From: an uncultured Bacteroidales bacterium | GTDB taxonomy: Bacteria > Bacteroidota > Bacteroidia > Bacteroidales > Paludibacteraceae | Assembly (NCBI GenBank): GCA_902765485.1 | Contig: CACWZZ010000005.1 | Location: 1-64,000, forward strand | DNA: 64,000 bases | Direction of reading: 5' to 3' | Shown here: one piece after another, positions 48,086 through 57,239 of the stretch | Numbering within the stretch: position 1 is the first letter of the stretch | Layout: every line of letters begins with the position of its first letter | Translations under genes and position numbers: made by a program | The notes under the pieces: generated by a model | Database searches by the model: none | Seen by the model: the letters and a program-made list of their open reading frames with translations, nothing else | Told to the model about the DNA's origin: nothing

Positions 48086-49678
48086 ATGCCTTTCTCCATG
48101 CCCATGTTCCATGACTGGGTGCCACGACGCATCCGCCCATGGATCTATATCCTCCAGGTCTTCTGTATCCAGTTCTCCGGAGGCGTCTATCTCGGCGCGC
48201 TCGAAGCCGTCCGCGGCACCACGGCACTCATGTTGGAAGACCTGTTGATGCTCCTTTACGCCGGACTCGCAGGCATGGCGGTCTATTTCCCGCTGCTCTT
48301 CCGGATGAAGTTCCGCTTCACCAACCAGCAACTCCTCTGCGGAGCCGCAGCCCTCATCGGCGTCTGCAATCTCATCACCATGTCCACCACCAACATGGCG
48401 ATCCTTCTCCCAGTCTGTTTCATCGCCGGCATGGCGAAGATACAAGGCACGTTCGAATGTATGAGTAATATCCAGCTCTGGATGACCCCCACCCGCGATT
48501 TCGGCATCTTCTTCCCGATCCTGCATATCGTCCTCCTCACCGCCATCACCGGCAGCGCATGGCTCGGAGCCGTCTTCGCCTTCCATTTCACATGGCAGAT
48601 GATGCATGTCTTCACGGTTGGAACGATGTGTCTGGTGATCCTCATCCAGCTCACCCTCTGCCGCCCGTTCTGCCCCATGCCCCAACGCATGCCCCTCCGC
48701 GGAATAGACATCTGGACAGGACTGCTCATCAGCCTCCTCATGCTCCTCGTCACCTATTTTCTGGTCTATGGCGACTATCTGATGTGGCTGCGAGCCCCGA
48801 GACTGAGATGGGTCCTGGCGATCAGCCTCATCCTCCTCGCATTCATCATGTACCGCCTCAAAACGGTCGAGCGCCCCTATATCTCGCTGGAGATTTTCAA
48901 ATACAAGAATGTCCTGCCGATCCTGCTCGTCACGGTCATTGCGGAGATCATGCTCGGCGCCGAACATACGCTGGAGGAGATCTATTGGGCGGAAGTGATC
49001 GGACTGGAGGAGCACACCAAATGTACCCTTTGCCTCTGGGCGCTACCCGGAGTCTATGTCGGAGTCCTCATCACGCTCTTTTGGCTGGGGCGCAAGAAAT
49101 GGAAAGTCTGGAAACTCTTTGCGATCGGTTTCGGGTGTATCTTCGGCTATGCGGTCTGGATGTATTTCAATCTGGATGTCAACGTACCTCTTTCGCAATA
49201 CCGCGTGGCGCTCGTCATGCGCGGGTGCGCCTATGCGATTTTGGCTACCTCCCTCATGTGGTCCTTGCACGAATCGGTCCATGACTTGGAGCATTTTTTC
49301 ATGTCGCTGTTCATCTTCAATATCATCCACATGTACCTCGCTGGCGGAGCCGGATATGGACTCTACACCACGGTCTTCAAGCATCTCATGGCGGACAACA
49401 TGTCCCGCTATGGCGCTTACCTCACCCTCACCTCTTTGAGCACGCAGGGCGGTCTTTCTACTTTGAGCGCAAGCGGTCTTTCTACTAGTATTGTCGCCAT
49501 TTCGCTCAAACAGATCTTCGGTCTCCTCGTCTGGGCGTCCGGATTCATGACCTTGGCGTTCTTGCTGCTGGACATCCCGCGTGTTAGAACCGGCGTAGAG
49601 AAAGTGCCCTATTGGTCAGTCTATGGCATTAAAATGCTCACTCGTTACCGTAGGGTCGGTGCCGCGACCACTTCGTGA
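48086..49678 (+). CDS. MFS transporter, EmrB/DHA2-like
   Basis: Inner-membrane pump of the tripartite efflux system. The 530 residues have roughly 14 hydrophobic segments, in line with the DHA2 family, though the family motifs are weak. The pairing with EmrA-like and TolC-like genes supports the role. The start could also be Met6 (48101). Near the C-terminus a repeat insert at 49434-49484 adds a Ser/Leu/Thr/Gly loop (SLSTQGGLSTLSASGLSTS) just before the last membrane helix. No terminator is evident after the stop. Confidence 0.85.
   Translation: MPFSMPMFHDWVPRRIRPWIYILQVFCIQFSGGVYLGALEAVRGTTALMLEDLLMLLYAGLAGMAVYFPLLFRMKFRFTNQQLLCGAAALIGVCNLITMSTTNMAILLPVCFIAGMAKIQGTFECMSNIQLWMTPTRDFGIFFPILHIVLLTAITGSAWLGAVFAFHFTWQMMHVFTVGTMCLVILIQLTLCRPFCPMPQRMPLRGIDIWTGLLISLLMLLVTYFLVYGDYLMWLRAPRLRWVLAISLILLAFIMYRLKTVERPYISLEIFKYKNVLPILLVTVIAEIMLGAEHTLEEIYWAEVIGLEEHTKCTLCLWALPGVYVGVLITLFWLGRKKWKVWKLFAIGFGCIFGYAVWMYFNLDVNVPLSQYRVALVMRGCAYAILATSLMWSLHESVHDLEHFFMSLFIFNIIHMYLAGGAGYGLYTTVFKHLMADNMSRYGAYLTLTSLSTQGGLSTLSASGLSTSIVAISLKQIFGLLVWASGFMTLAFLLLDIPRVRTGVEKVPYWSVYGIKMLTRYRRVGAATTS
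49434..49484 (+). repeat. 24-27-bp direct repeat inside the MFS gene
   Basis: CTTTGAGC...GCGGTCTTTCTA occurs at 49434-49460 and, 3 bp shorter, at 49461-49484. Both end in GCGGTCTTTCTA, which relates them to the argS and M16 inserts. Confidence 0.82.
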
Positions 49679-49741
49679 CCACTACGCAACGTCCGTGTAC
49701 CTTTTTATGCCTATTTTGTGCTTTTTTTGTGCTTTTTCATT

Positions 49742-49776
49742 AATTTTGAATTTTTAATTTTTAATTTTGAATTTTT
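49742..49776 (+). repeat. 7-bp AATTTTK repeat upstream of a promoter
   Basis: AATTTTG/AATTTTT begins at 49742, 49749, 49756, 49763 and 49770, period 7. The tract covers the -33 region of the following promoter. Confidence 0.88.
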
Positions 49777-49790
49777 TATTGTACCTTTGC
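49758..49790 (+). promoter_or_regulatory. promoter of the small membrane-protein gene
   Basis: TACCTTTGC at 49782-49790 is a perfect -7 box. The -33 position lies inside the AATTTTK repeat and is poorly defined. Confidence 0.7.
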
Positions 49791-49865
49791 AGCCCAATAC
49801 AAACCACAATCACCCGCCTCTTGGCGCATAAACAATTATAAACCTATAAAACAAAACGCTCTGTT

Positions 49866-50465
49866 ATGAAACTCTCATTCAAAACTACTACTCGTATTGC
49901 CGCTATCGGCATGATTATTTACACGTTGTTCATTGTGACACTTTTTCTGATCCGCCATATTGATCCCACGCCATACCATTTCATCTTATGGGAAGATATT
50001 TGTGTTCGTCTGATGCTCAATATCCTGCCGCTCAGCCTTATTATTGCCGGTATTGGCTTGTGGAAAGAAAAACCGGCAACCGTCTCCAAGCCATTCCGCA
50101 TACTGACTATCAGCCTGTTGGCGGCATTGGGCGGCACACTTATTCTTTCTCCTTTTTATGTACATTCCATATTAGGCATAACTCCTATTTTCCCGCCTTT
50201 CATTTGGCGTGTCATTTTGTGCGTCGCGAGTATCGTCTGGCTCTTTATGTTAGGGAATCAAACTACGGAAAAAACGCCCTCTCTTTCATTCCATGTCATG
50301 TTGATAATAGCGATGGCATTGCTTGCGCTGCCGATTGTTTTAGAGATCATCTCCGGAATAAATTTATTGTTCAACCATAGTATTCTCGGCCTTCGCTCCG
50401 GTGTCCTCCAAACCTGGCTCAAATACATCGCCCCTCTCCTGCCTTTGGCGCATTTTTTAAGATAA
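49866..50465 (+). CDS. multi-pass membrane protein of unknown function
   Basis: The 199 residues hold about five or six hydrophobic segments (for example IAAIGMIIYTLFIVTLFLI, LMLNILPLSLIIAGIGLW, FRILTISLLAALGGTLIL, VILCVASIVWLFML) joined by short charged loops. No signal-type cleavage site and no family I recognise. It has its own promoter and is followed by a separate promoter for the BACON gene, so it is probably transcribed independently, at the edge of the caspase/CHAT locus. Whether it belongs to that locus is unclear. Confidence 0.75.
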   Translation: MKLSFKTTTRIAAIGMIIYTLFIVTLFLIRHIDPTPYHFILWEDICVRLMLNILPLSLIIAGIGLWKEKPATVSKPFRILTISLLAALGGTLILSPFYVHSILGITPIFPPFIWRVILCVASIVWLFMLGNQTTEKTPSLSFHVMLIIAMALLALPIVLEIISGINLLFNHSILGLRSGVLQTWLKYIAPLLPLAHFLR

Positions 50466-50479
50466 AATGCACCATAATC

Positions 50480-50511
50480 TTGCGTATCTCAAAAAATAGT
50501 AGTAACTTTGC
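50480..50511 (+). promoter_or_regulatory. promoter of the BACON-caspase-CHAT operon
   Basis: TTGCGTATCTC at 50480 and TAACTTTGC at 50503-50511, spacing 23 bp, 22 bp before the BACON lipoprotein start. Confidence 0.8.
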
Positions 50512-50532
50512 AGCGAAATTGCTACAACCCTT

Positions 50533-50880
50533 ATGAAAAACAAGTTTATAATTCTATTCCTACTCACCTGTTTAGTCTCGTGCGATATTGATTATAATGA
50601 GACGATCAATTGTGATCCGCAGACGAAAGAAATGGGTCTGGAAGGCGGTTCTTTCGCTGTAGATTTCAAGTCCTACGTCAAATGGACTGCTTCAACGAAA
50701 GAGACATGGTTGACTTTTGAGCCGGAAGCCGGCGTGAGCGACACCATAGTTACCATTATGGTCGATTCTGCATCCTACCCCCGGAAAGGAACAATCACGT
50801 TTGATAATGGATATGCCACCACTACTTTGACTATCAACCAAGTCCGTCAAGAGCCGGAAGATAGCTTACAATTGGAATGA
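50533..50880 (+). CDS. BACON-domain lipoprotein
   Basis: The 115-residue lipoprotein has a lipobox LVSCD (Cys about residue 17). A single BACON-type Ig-like domain fills the rest: MGLEGGSFAVDFKSYVKW, TWLTFEPEAGVSDTIVTIMV and PRKGTITFDNGYATTTLTIN. BACON domains are Bacteroidota modules that bind mucin or glycans or act as spacers. It is the first gene of the operon with the barrel, caspase, FecR-like and TPR-CHAT genes, and its stop overlaps the next start (ATGA). It may tether the system at the outer membrane (inference). Confidence 0.85.
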   Translation: MKNKFIILFLLTCLVSCDIDYNETINCDPQTKEMGLEGGSFAVDFKSYVKWTASTKETWLTFEPEAGVSDTIVTIMVDSASYPRKGTITFDNGYATTTLTINQVRQEPEDSLQLE

Positions 50881-51716
50881 TTATGAGAAATGAAATAGGA
50901 TTCTTGCGATATGTCTTCGCATTGTTTTTGTCTGTAGGGCTATTCATATCCAGCCATGCGGCGGCACAGACCGAAAGCACTACTTTTATTCTCCCGAAAC
51001 CCAGTTCGTTTCTTCAGTCGGAGCAAGAAAAAGGAGCACAACCGGATGTAAAGGTGGAAAAAAGGCCTTTGTTGCAGCGATACTATGACCATTCGGGGCG
51101 TAGCATGATATCCATCTTGAGTGTCGGATATTCCACCTTTTTTTTGATTCCGGCTCCGGGAGTTAATACGACGCAGTATTTTGGTAAACGCCATTTTCTC
51201 AATTTTGAAGTATTCGAATGGCGTGCTCGGCTTTTCGGTATGTCTCTTTTCAGTTTTGAAATGGGCGTCAATACGCCGCATGCTTATCCCGGAGATGTCT
51301 TATCCACGCTTCTGCGAGGAGGAAAAGAAAAAACAGATGTGATCAAAGCGGAAGGAAACACCATGTGGTTCGCATATAAACCCGGTATAAAAGTCTATAT
51401 TCCCGTCGCCCCATGGTGTGCCGCGATAGTTTACGGAGGTGTTTCCGTCGATCTCACCCGATTATGGAGCAAAATATACACCGCCTATTACAAAGACCAT
51501 CCGGAGACTCCGGAGCAGAATTTCTTTCTGGGCGCATACGGCGGAGCCGGTTTTTCCTTTACCCCATCCGCCTCTCTTCCGATAGAAGTTAAAGCGGAGT
51601 ATCGCCATCCCTTCAAGGGCAATACGGCTTTGGTGCCGCAAGGAATCTATCTGACCGCGCAACTTCATATAGGTAATCCTGTTCGCAAAAATAATGATGG
51701 CCAACAAAAAAAATAA
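50877..51716 (+). CDS. predicted outer-membrane beta-barrel protein
   Basis: The 279 residues begin with a signal peptide (RYVFALFLSVGLFISSHAAAQ). The remainder alternates polar and aromatic residues in short strands (MISILSVGYSTFFLIPAP, HFLNFEVFEWRARLFGM, WCAAIVYGGVSVDL, FFLGAYGGAGFSF, GIYLTAQLHIGN), as expected of an eight-strand outer-membrane barrel. No family I recognise. The start at 50877 overlaps the BACON stop; ATG 50883 is an alternative. The caspase gene starts 5 bp after its stop, so the barrel and the protease are probably made together. Confidence 0.75.
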   Translation: MIMRNEIGFLRYVFALFLSVGLFISSHAAAQTESTTFILPKPSSFLQSEQEKGAQPDVKVEKRPLLQRYYDHSGRSMISILSVGYSTFFLIPAPGVNTTQYFGKRHFLNFEVFEWRARLFGMSLFSFEMGVNTPHAYPGDVLSTLLRGGKEKTDVIKAEGNTMWFAYKPGIKVYIPVAPWCAAIVYGGVSVDLTRLWSKIYTAYYKDHPETPEQNFFLGAYGGAGFSFTPSASLPIEVKAEYRHPFKGNTALVPQGIYLTAQLHIGNPVRKNNDGQQKK

Positions 51717-51720
51717 TACA

Positions 51721-53361
51721 ATGAAACGTATTCATCTCCTTCTCTTTTCTCTTCTCGTCTCAGTAATTGCCATAGCGCAAGTGACCATAAATGAAGAAGA
51801 GGGTCGCTACGGCATTTTTAACACGCTGAAGAAACGATGGGTAGTAGACCCCGCGTATTTGAAAATACGCCAGATAGGCATTTACGACGGCTATCTATAT
51901 TTTGCGCTATGCAGCGAGAAAGACCACAAATGGGGCATCATGCGAAGCGATAACTATAAAAAAATGCTTATCCCGAACATTTTTGACGATGTAGAGTGCT
52001 ACCCGAACTCCGATCTTTTCTCTACTATTCCTATCTTATGCATTCGCGAGAAGTCGGGATGGGGAATCATTGAATTAGGCTCCGGTGAGTTTTGGTATAT
52101 CCGAGAGAGCAAGTACAAGTCCATCCGACCGGAAGCGACAGAACGGAAAATTTATTGTCAGTATTGGGATGCGAGCCAACCAGACGATGTATTATCCGAT
52201 AACGACTTGAAAAAATCGTATGAATATGTGCTCAAAGAGGTTCGCAAAAATCAGGAAACAATTGCCGGAAAACCCAACTCCTCTTCCGAAACGCAATCCA
52301 GAAGAGGGGCAGATTCCGGTGTCAGGCCGACGTGTAAGATCCTTTCGCCCGCAGACGGAAGTACCTATTCCTCCAATACCATTCGCCTGCGCTACACCAC
52401 CAACCTCCGTCCTAATAATTACACCATCACATTCAAGGTGGATGGTGGTATAGTGGAGCCTATTCCCATCGGAACAGAAAAGGGGGCAAAAGTAGAGCAA
52501 GGTATAGAGGTGGAGTTGCCGATGCCTCAAGTAGTAGGTAAAGATGTGAATATAGAACTCGAATTAGTAGATAAAAACGACTTCTACGCGACCCCTTCGA
52601 GAATTGTAGTAAAGTATACTGGCGAAAAGCAGAAGCCTGCTCTGCGTATCTTTGCCGTAGGAATAAGCGACTATCCCGCTGCCGATCTACCCAACCTCAA
52701 TTATGCCGCCAAAGATGCGCAAGATTTTGAAAAAGCTGTATCTGAGTCCGATTTGCAAATGTATAGCAGTTTTCATTCCAAGGTCATTCTCAACCACGAT
52801 GCCACGGCTTCCAACATTCGCAAGGAGTTGGTTGAGTTTTGTCGTAGTGTCAATCAAGACGATGTAGTGATGCTCTTTTTCTCCGGTCATGGTATCAGCG
52901 AAGACGAAGACAGCTATTTTCTGACCTATGATGCTTCGGCTGAAAACTTCTATGACGGAGTGGAGTTTGCTTTTATCCGCAGGCGCATGAGCGATATGGT
53001 CAATAAACATAGCCATGTCATCATCTTCATGGACGCATGTCAGAGCGGAGCAATGGCGGGAACCAAAGGCGCAGAGGCAAAAGGTATCGCTTACGCGATT
53101 CCGGGTGTTATAGGCTACTATTCCAGCACTTCTACAGAAAAATCGGCTGAATTCGAGGACCTCGAAAACGGCGTGTTTACCCATGCGCTGCTGGATGCGC
53201 TCAACGGAAAAGCCGCCAATGAGAAAGGCGAAATTACTGCATATAAATTAGAGGACTACCTCCAAGATAACGTCCGGACACAAACCAGAGGCAAACAAAC
53301 CCCTATCATAGAGAATAATCTCGGTGAGTTCGTGTTGCTGCACACCTCCAAGAAAAAATAA
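51721..53361 (+). CDS. exported caspase-family (C14) protease with WG repeats
   Basis: ATG 51721 gives 546 residues with a clear signal peptide (MKRIHLLLFSLLVSVIAIAQ). Order of parts: WG-type beta repeats (RYGIFNTLKKRWVV, HKWGIMRSDNYKKMLIP, GWGIIELGSGEFWYI; about 20-140), a linker, an Ig-like domain (CKILSPADGSTYSSNTIRLRY), then a caspase p20-like domain (about 305-540) with His390 in FFSGHGISEDEDSYF and Cys440 in FMDACQSGAM. Both catalytic residues are present. The caspase fold usually acts in the cytoplasm, whereas this one is predicted to be exported. It sits between a barrel candidate and a FecR-like protein and upstream of TPR-CHAT. Confidence 0.92.
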   Translation: MKRIHLLLFSLLVSVIAIAQVTINEEEGRYGIFNTLKKRWVVDPAYLKIRQIGIYDGYLYFALCSEKDHKWGIMRSDNYKKMLIPNIFDDVECYPNSDLFSTIPILCIREKSGWGIIELGSGEFWYIRESKYKSIRPEATERKIYCQYWDASQPDDVLSDNDLKKSYEYVLKEVRKNQETIAGKPNSSSETQSRRGADSGVRPTCKILSPADGSTYSSNTIRLRYTTNLRPNNYTITFKVDGGIVEPIPIGTEKGAKVEQGIEVELPMPQVVGKDVNIELELVDKNDFYATPSRIVVKYTGEKQKPALRIFAVGISDYPAADLPNLNYAAKDAQDFEKAVSESDLQMYSSFHSKVILNHDATASNIRKELVEFCRSVNQDDVVMLFFSGHGISEDEDSYFLTYDASAENFYDGVEFAFIRRRMSDMVNKHSHVIIFMDACQSGAMAGTKGAEAKGIAYAIPGVIGYYSSTSTEKSAEFEDLENGVFTHALLDALNGKAANEKGEITAYKLEDYLQDNVRTQTRGKQTPIIENNLGEFVLLHTSKKK

Positions 53362-53364
53362 TCC

Positions 53365-54240
53365 ATGAAACGGTTCTTCTCCACCATAAGCGCATTCTTA
53401 GTAGCTGCATCAGCCATGGCGCAATTATATGCTTTTTCCTTGAACGGCAAAGCACAGATACAACGCGAAGACTCTTTGCGCGATGTGTTTGTCGCCGATC
53501 TGCTTTTGGAGAACGATCTGCTGACTACAGAGGAATATGGTTATATCGTCATTTTGGACCGAAAAAACAATAAAAAATATTCCTTACAATCGCCTTTCCC
53601 CCAACCCATTCACTCGCTCATCGCGTCGCAGGGAAGAAATGCGAAGGCCCTACCCAAAGAGCATATCCATCGCCAATATCTCCTCCTTATGGGAATAGAA
53701 ACGGAAGATTCGTCTGCACTGCCGAATGCCGAAGGAGTAACCTATCGTAGCGAAAACATTGACCTCACCATAGCGCATTCTATGGCACAAAATGCAGTAA
53801 CAGAAACGGTTGATTTTCAGTTCCTTGACCAATTCTCACTGCAACCCGTTCCGCAAGTAGAAGAAGGACAACATGTCATCATACAAATCGAAAATCATAC
53901 GGACACGCCCCTTTATACCAATATCATAGACAGCGATCCGACCGGAGAGAAATTTGTCCTTCTGCCCGTAAATACCATAGACTCGCTCTCCGATGTCTTC
54001 ATTCCTCCGCATTCACGGATACGCCTCAAGTCCAACCCTATCTCATTTGCTCCCGGCGGCACCTCGGATGAATTGACCTTAATCGCCCATTCCGAACCTT
54101 TCAACATATCCAATGTGATGCGTTTAATCCAATCCGAAGCGATGGAGCCGGCGACGAATGAGGTAGCAGCCGGTAACACGTCCAACCAGGGATATGTCAA
54201 TACCAAAACAATGGATATTTTAGCAGTCGGACACCCCTGA
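53365..54240 (+). CDS. exported protein with FecR-like N-terminus and DUF4384-like C-terminus
   Basis: The 291 residues start with a signal peptide (MKRFFSTISAFLVAASAMAQ). Residues 21-75 (YAFSLNGKAQIQREDSLRD, VFVADLLLENDLLTTEEYGY) resemble the start of the 58651 gene product, pointing to a shared FecR-like beta domain. The C-terminal part (about 165-245) has GQHVIIQIENHTDTPLYTNI and LPVNTIDSLSDVFIPPHSRI, which I read as a DUF4384-like domain, often found with peptidase C14 proteins. It lies 4 bp after the caspase gene and 4 bp before TPR-CHAT. A ligand-binding or adaptor role is inference. Confidence 0.72.
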   Translation: MKRFFSTISAFLVAASAMAQLYAFSLNGKAQIQREDSLRDVFVADLLLENDLLTTEEYGYIVILDRKNNKKYSLQSPFPQPIHSLIASQGRNAKALPKEHIHRQYLLLMGIETEDSSALPNAEGVTYRSENIDLTIAHSMAQNAVTETVDFQFLDQFSLQPVPQVEEGQHVIIQIENHTDTPLYTNIIDSDPTGEKFVLLPVNTIDSLSDVFIPPHSRIRLKSNPISFAPGGTSDELTLIAHSEPFNISNVMRLIQSEAMEPATNEVAAGNTSNQGYVNTKTMDILAVGHP

Positions 54241-54244
54241 TACC

Positions 54245-57055
54245 ATGCGTAGAATCGTCTCCTTATCTTTGTTGGCTCTCTGTTTCTGCCTTTGCGCAGC
54301 GGCGCACGAGAATACGCCTCTCAAACGCCTCGTGCAATGTATAAACGACAGCAATTTTCTCTGCGCAGCGGAGGAGTTGAACTCTGTTGAGGATTGGACG
54401 TTCCGGGTCAGCAATGACAAATCATTTATAAATATCAATAAAGCACTCGTTTTTGCCGGATGGGCGAGCACAAGAGGGGCGGAGAGATCAAGGATTCAAA
54501 ACCTGTGTCTGTACGTTGCACAACAATGCGACTGGTTCGCTCAATATGGCAGCCGTTCACGAAAATATGATGTCGCTATATCCTATTCTATTTATAGTGC
54601 AGAGATCCGAAAATCCATTTTAGGCGGGATGCATCCGGACTATGCCTCTTCGCTGGATAATATCGGGCTTTTATATAGTGAGATTGGCGATTTCTCGAAA
54701 GCCGAGCAATACTTTCTTCAAGCGTCATACATCTACAAAAATGCGTTGGGAGAGACTCATCCTGAATATGCGGCATCACTCAATAATTTAGGGAATCTGT
54801 ATCGAAATATTGGTGACTATTCGCAAGCCAAGCAGTATTATCTTCAAGTCTTGGAACTCCTAAAAACCGCGAAAGGAGAGAGTCATCCGGACTATGCGTC
54901 TGCGCTCAATAATTTAGGGAATCTGTATCGAAATACCGGCGACTCTGCAAATGCAGAGCAATGTTATCTTCATGCCATGGCTGTCCTGAAATCCGCTTTC
55001 GGGGAGAAGCACTCGGACTATGCGGCTACGCTCAACAATTTAGGACTTTTATATTCCGACAGGAAGAATTATGTGGCGGCAAAGCAATACTACCTTCAGG
55101 CAGTGGATATTTATAAATCCGCTCTGGGAGAGGCACATCCGACGTACGCTATTACGCTCAAGAATTTAGGTAATTTATATCGGGAGACCGGGGACTATGC
55201 GAATGCAGAGCAATGTTATTTTCCTTCCATGGCAGTCCTGAAATCCGCATTCGGAGAGAGCCATCCGGACTACGCAGCTGCGCTCAATGATATAGGCTGC
55301 CTATATTATAATTTTCGAGAATATACCAAGGCGGAGCCGTATTTATTGAGAGCACAAGAGATCAGCGAATCCGGTTATATTCAATCGCTCAACTATATGT
55401 CGGAGCAACAGAGAAATGCCTATTGGAGCACGATCAAAGATAGATTCGAAACTACATATCCTAACATCACATACCGTTTTTCCTTTGAAAAGCCGGCTAT
55501 AAGTACTTTTGCCTATAATAACGAATTGTTCACAAAAGGCTTATTATTGACTTCTTCCAATGCCATTAAGAATTCTATCTTGGAAAGCGGAGACACGATA
55601 CTTATTGGACAATGGGACGAGTTGACGCAGAAGAAGCAACAGATTATGGTGTTGGAGGAGAAAGATCCGCAATCGGCTTATCTTGCGCAAGTAAAAGAAG
55701 AAGCTGAGAACTTGGAGAAAGAGATCACACGCAAGAGTGCGGCTTTTAGAGAGAATATGCGGCAATGGAGTATTACTTGGGATAGCGTGAAGGCGGCGTT
55801 GAAGCCTAATCAGGTGGCGATCGAGTATATGCGTGCGCCGATAAATAAAGATAGTACGATGTACTGCGCTTTGCTGCTGCGAGACACTTGTTCTTACCCT
55901 ATTATGATTCCGCTTTTCGAGGAAAAAGAGGTGAGTTCGTTATTGCATCAATCCACGACCGAGAAAGACAGCGCGGCTATTCGGCAGACCTATACATACA
56001 GAGATCATGGCGGAGAATTAACCCAACTTATTTGGGAGAAAACTATGCCGTATATCCGCGAGGGCGAAGTGGTATTCTTTGCTCCTACAGGTATTCTGCA
56101 TCAGATTGCGATAGAGAACCTGCCTTACGACACAACCCATACAATGACAGAGAAATACAATCTGGTGCGTTTGTCCTCTACCCGCGAGCTGGCGATGGAC
56201 AGACCTGCCATTGAACACAAGAAAGCCACTCTTTACGGAGATATTCGCTATAGCACAACCATCGAAGGTATGGTAGTAGCCGCCGCCAAATATCGTGGCA
56301 CGCAAAGAGATTATGCCGATGATTTGCCGGGCACAAAAAAGGAAATAGCGGCTATTGATACGATTCTGAAAGAACAGCAACTTCAGGTTCAGATATTCAC
56401 TTCGAGCGAAGCCAATGAGGAGTCCGTCAAAGCGTTGAGCGGTTCTAAACAGAACATCCTGCATTTTGCGACGCACGGTTTTTATTGGCAGGACTCCACC
56501 GGTATTGATCCGATGGAGCGATGCGGACTGCTTTTCGCCGGAGCTAACAATGTGCTCATCGGCTCCCCGGAACGTCTAAAAGACGTAGATGTGAATGACG
56601 GAATCCTTACTGCCAAAGAGCTGTCAGTCCTAGACTTTAGGAATGCCGATATAGTGGTGATGTCCGCCTGTGAGACCGGATTAGGAGAGATCAACGGCGA
56701 AGGTGTGTTTGGTCTCCAGCGCGCATTCAAGATGGCGGGTGCCAAAACGATTATGATGTCGCTATGGCAAGTGAGCGACGATGCGACACGGCTACTGATG
56801 ACTTCTTTCTATAGAAATCTAAGTCAGGGCATGAGCAAGCGCGAGGCGTTCCGTAGCGCGCAGCAGGAAGTGCGCAATTATACGGCGGATGGAGCATCTT
56901 CTGAGAGCCGAGGAATGTCCGGCAAAGAAAAGATGCTGAACAAGGGAAAGATGGGTGGAGGCAATCAGCCGTCAGAGGTCAGCCGTCAGAAGGAGGAAGT
57001 TAGCAAGCCCTATGCTTCGCCTTATTATTGGGCAGGGTTTATATTGCTGGATTAG
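54245..57055 (+). CDS. exported TPR-CHAT protease (first copy)
   Basis: The 936-residue protein begins with a signal peptide (MRRIVSLSLLALCFCLCAAA). A short N-terminal helical region is followed by six 42-residue TPRs (126-bp DNA period, from about 54632; signature HPDYAxxLNNLGxLY), a coiled-coil linker (about 440-520) and a CHAT caspase-like domain with His744 in FATHGFYWQDS and Cys809 in VMSACETGLGEINGEG. The end is the usual PYYWAGFILLD. A 7-bp TCAG repeat (56965-56990) is inserted just before that end. It closes the operon that carries the caspase gene. Export makes it unlike cytoplasmic TPR-CHAT effectors. Confidence 0.94.
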   Translation: MRRIVSLSLLALCFCLCAAAHENTPLKRLVQCINDSNFLCAAEELNSVEDWTFRVSNDKSFININKALVFAGWASTRGAERSRIQNLCLYVAQQCDWFAQYGSRSRKYDVAISYSIYSAEIRKSILGGMHPDYASSLDNIGLLYSEIGDFSKAEQYFLQASYIYKNALGETHPEYAASLNNLGNLYRNIGDYSQAKQYYLQVLELLKTAKGESHPDYASALNNLGNLYRNTGDSANAEQCYLHAMAVLKSAFGEKHSDYAATLNNLGLLYSDRKNYVAAKQYYLQAVDIYKSALGEAHPTYAITLKNLGNLYRETGDYANAEQCYFPSMAVLKSAFGESHPDYAAALNDIGCLYYNFREYTKAEPYLLRAQEISESGYIQSLNYMSEQQRNAYWSTIKDRFETTYPNITYRFSFEKPAISTFAYNNELFTKGLLLTSSNAIKNSILESGDTILIGQWDELTQKKQQIMVLEEKDPQSAYLAQVKEEAENLEKEITRKSAAFRENMRQWSITWDSVKAALKPNQVAIEYMRAPINKDSTMYCALLLRDTCSYPIMIPLFEEKEVSSLLHQSTTEKDSAAIRQTYTYRDHGGELTQLIWEKTMPYIREGEVVFFAPTGILHQIAIENLPYDTTHTMTEKYNLVRLSSTRELAMDRPAIEHKKATLYGDIRYSTTIEGMVVAAAKYRGTQRDYADDLPGTKKEIAAIDTILKEQQLQVQIFTSSEANEESVKALSGSKQNILHFATHGFYWQDSTGIDPMERCGLLFAGANNVLIGSPERLKDVDVNDGILTAKELSVLDFRNADIVVMSACETGLGEINGEGVFGLQRAFKMAGAKTIMMSLWQVSDDATRLLMTSFYRNLSQGMSKREAFRSAQQEVRNYTADGASSESRGMSGKEKMLNKGKMGGGNQPSEVSRQKEEVSKPYASPYYWAGFILLD
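56965..56990 (+). repeat. TCAG 7-bp repeat inside the CHAT gene
   Basis: TCAG begins at 56965, 56972, 56979 and 56986, encoding NQPSEVSRQ, almost the same peptide as in pepP. Confidence 0.92.
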
Positions 57056-57100
57056 TATAGTGGGAAAAGTATTTTAGGATTGAGTTGAGAGGTGCGTTCA

Positions 57101-57132
57101 GACCATAAGCGGGTAGCTTGTGGTCTGTTTTT
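57101..57132 (+). terminator. terminator after the first TPR-CHAT gene
   Basis: GACCATAAGC (57101-57110) pairs with GCTTGTGGTC (57116-57125) over GGGTA with one wobble, followed by TGTTTTT. Confidence 0.85.
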
Positions 57133-57172
57133 GTATGCTTTGATACGCTTGTAATACGCTTACTAACATACG

Positions 57173-57202
57173 AATCACCTATGAATCACCTAAGAATCAC
57201 CT
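57173..57202 (+). repeat. 11-bp AATCACCT repeat
   Basis: AATCACCT begins at 57173, 57184 and 57195, period 11. Confidence 0.85.
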
Positions 57203-57239
57203 ATAGATGACAGCAAGAAAACAGGTCAAAGCCCCCCGG

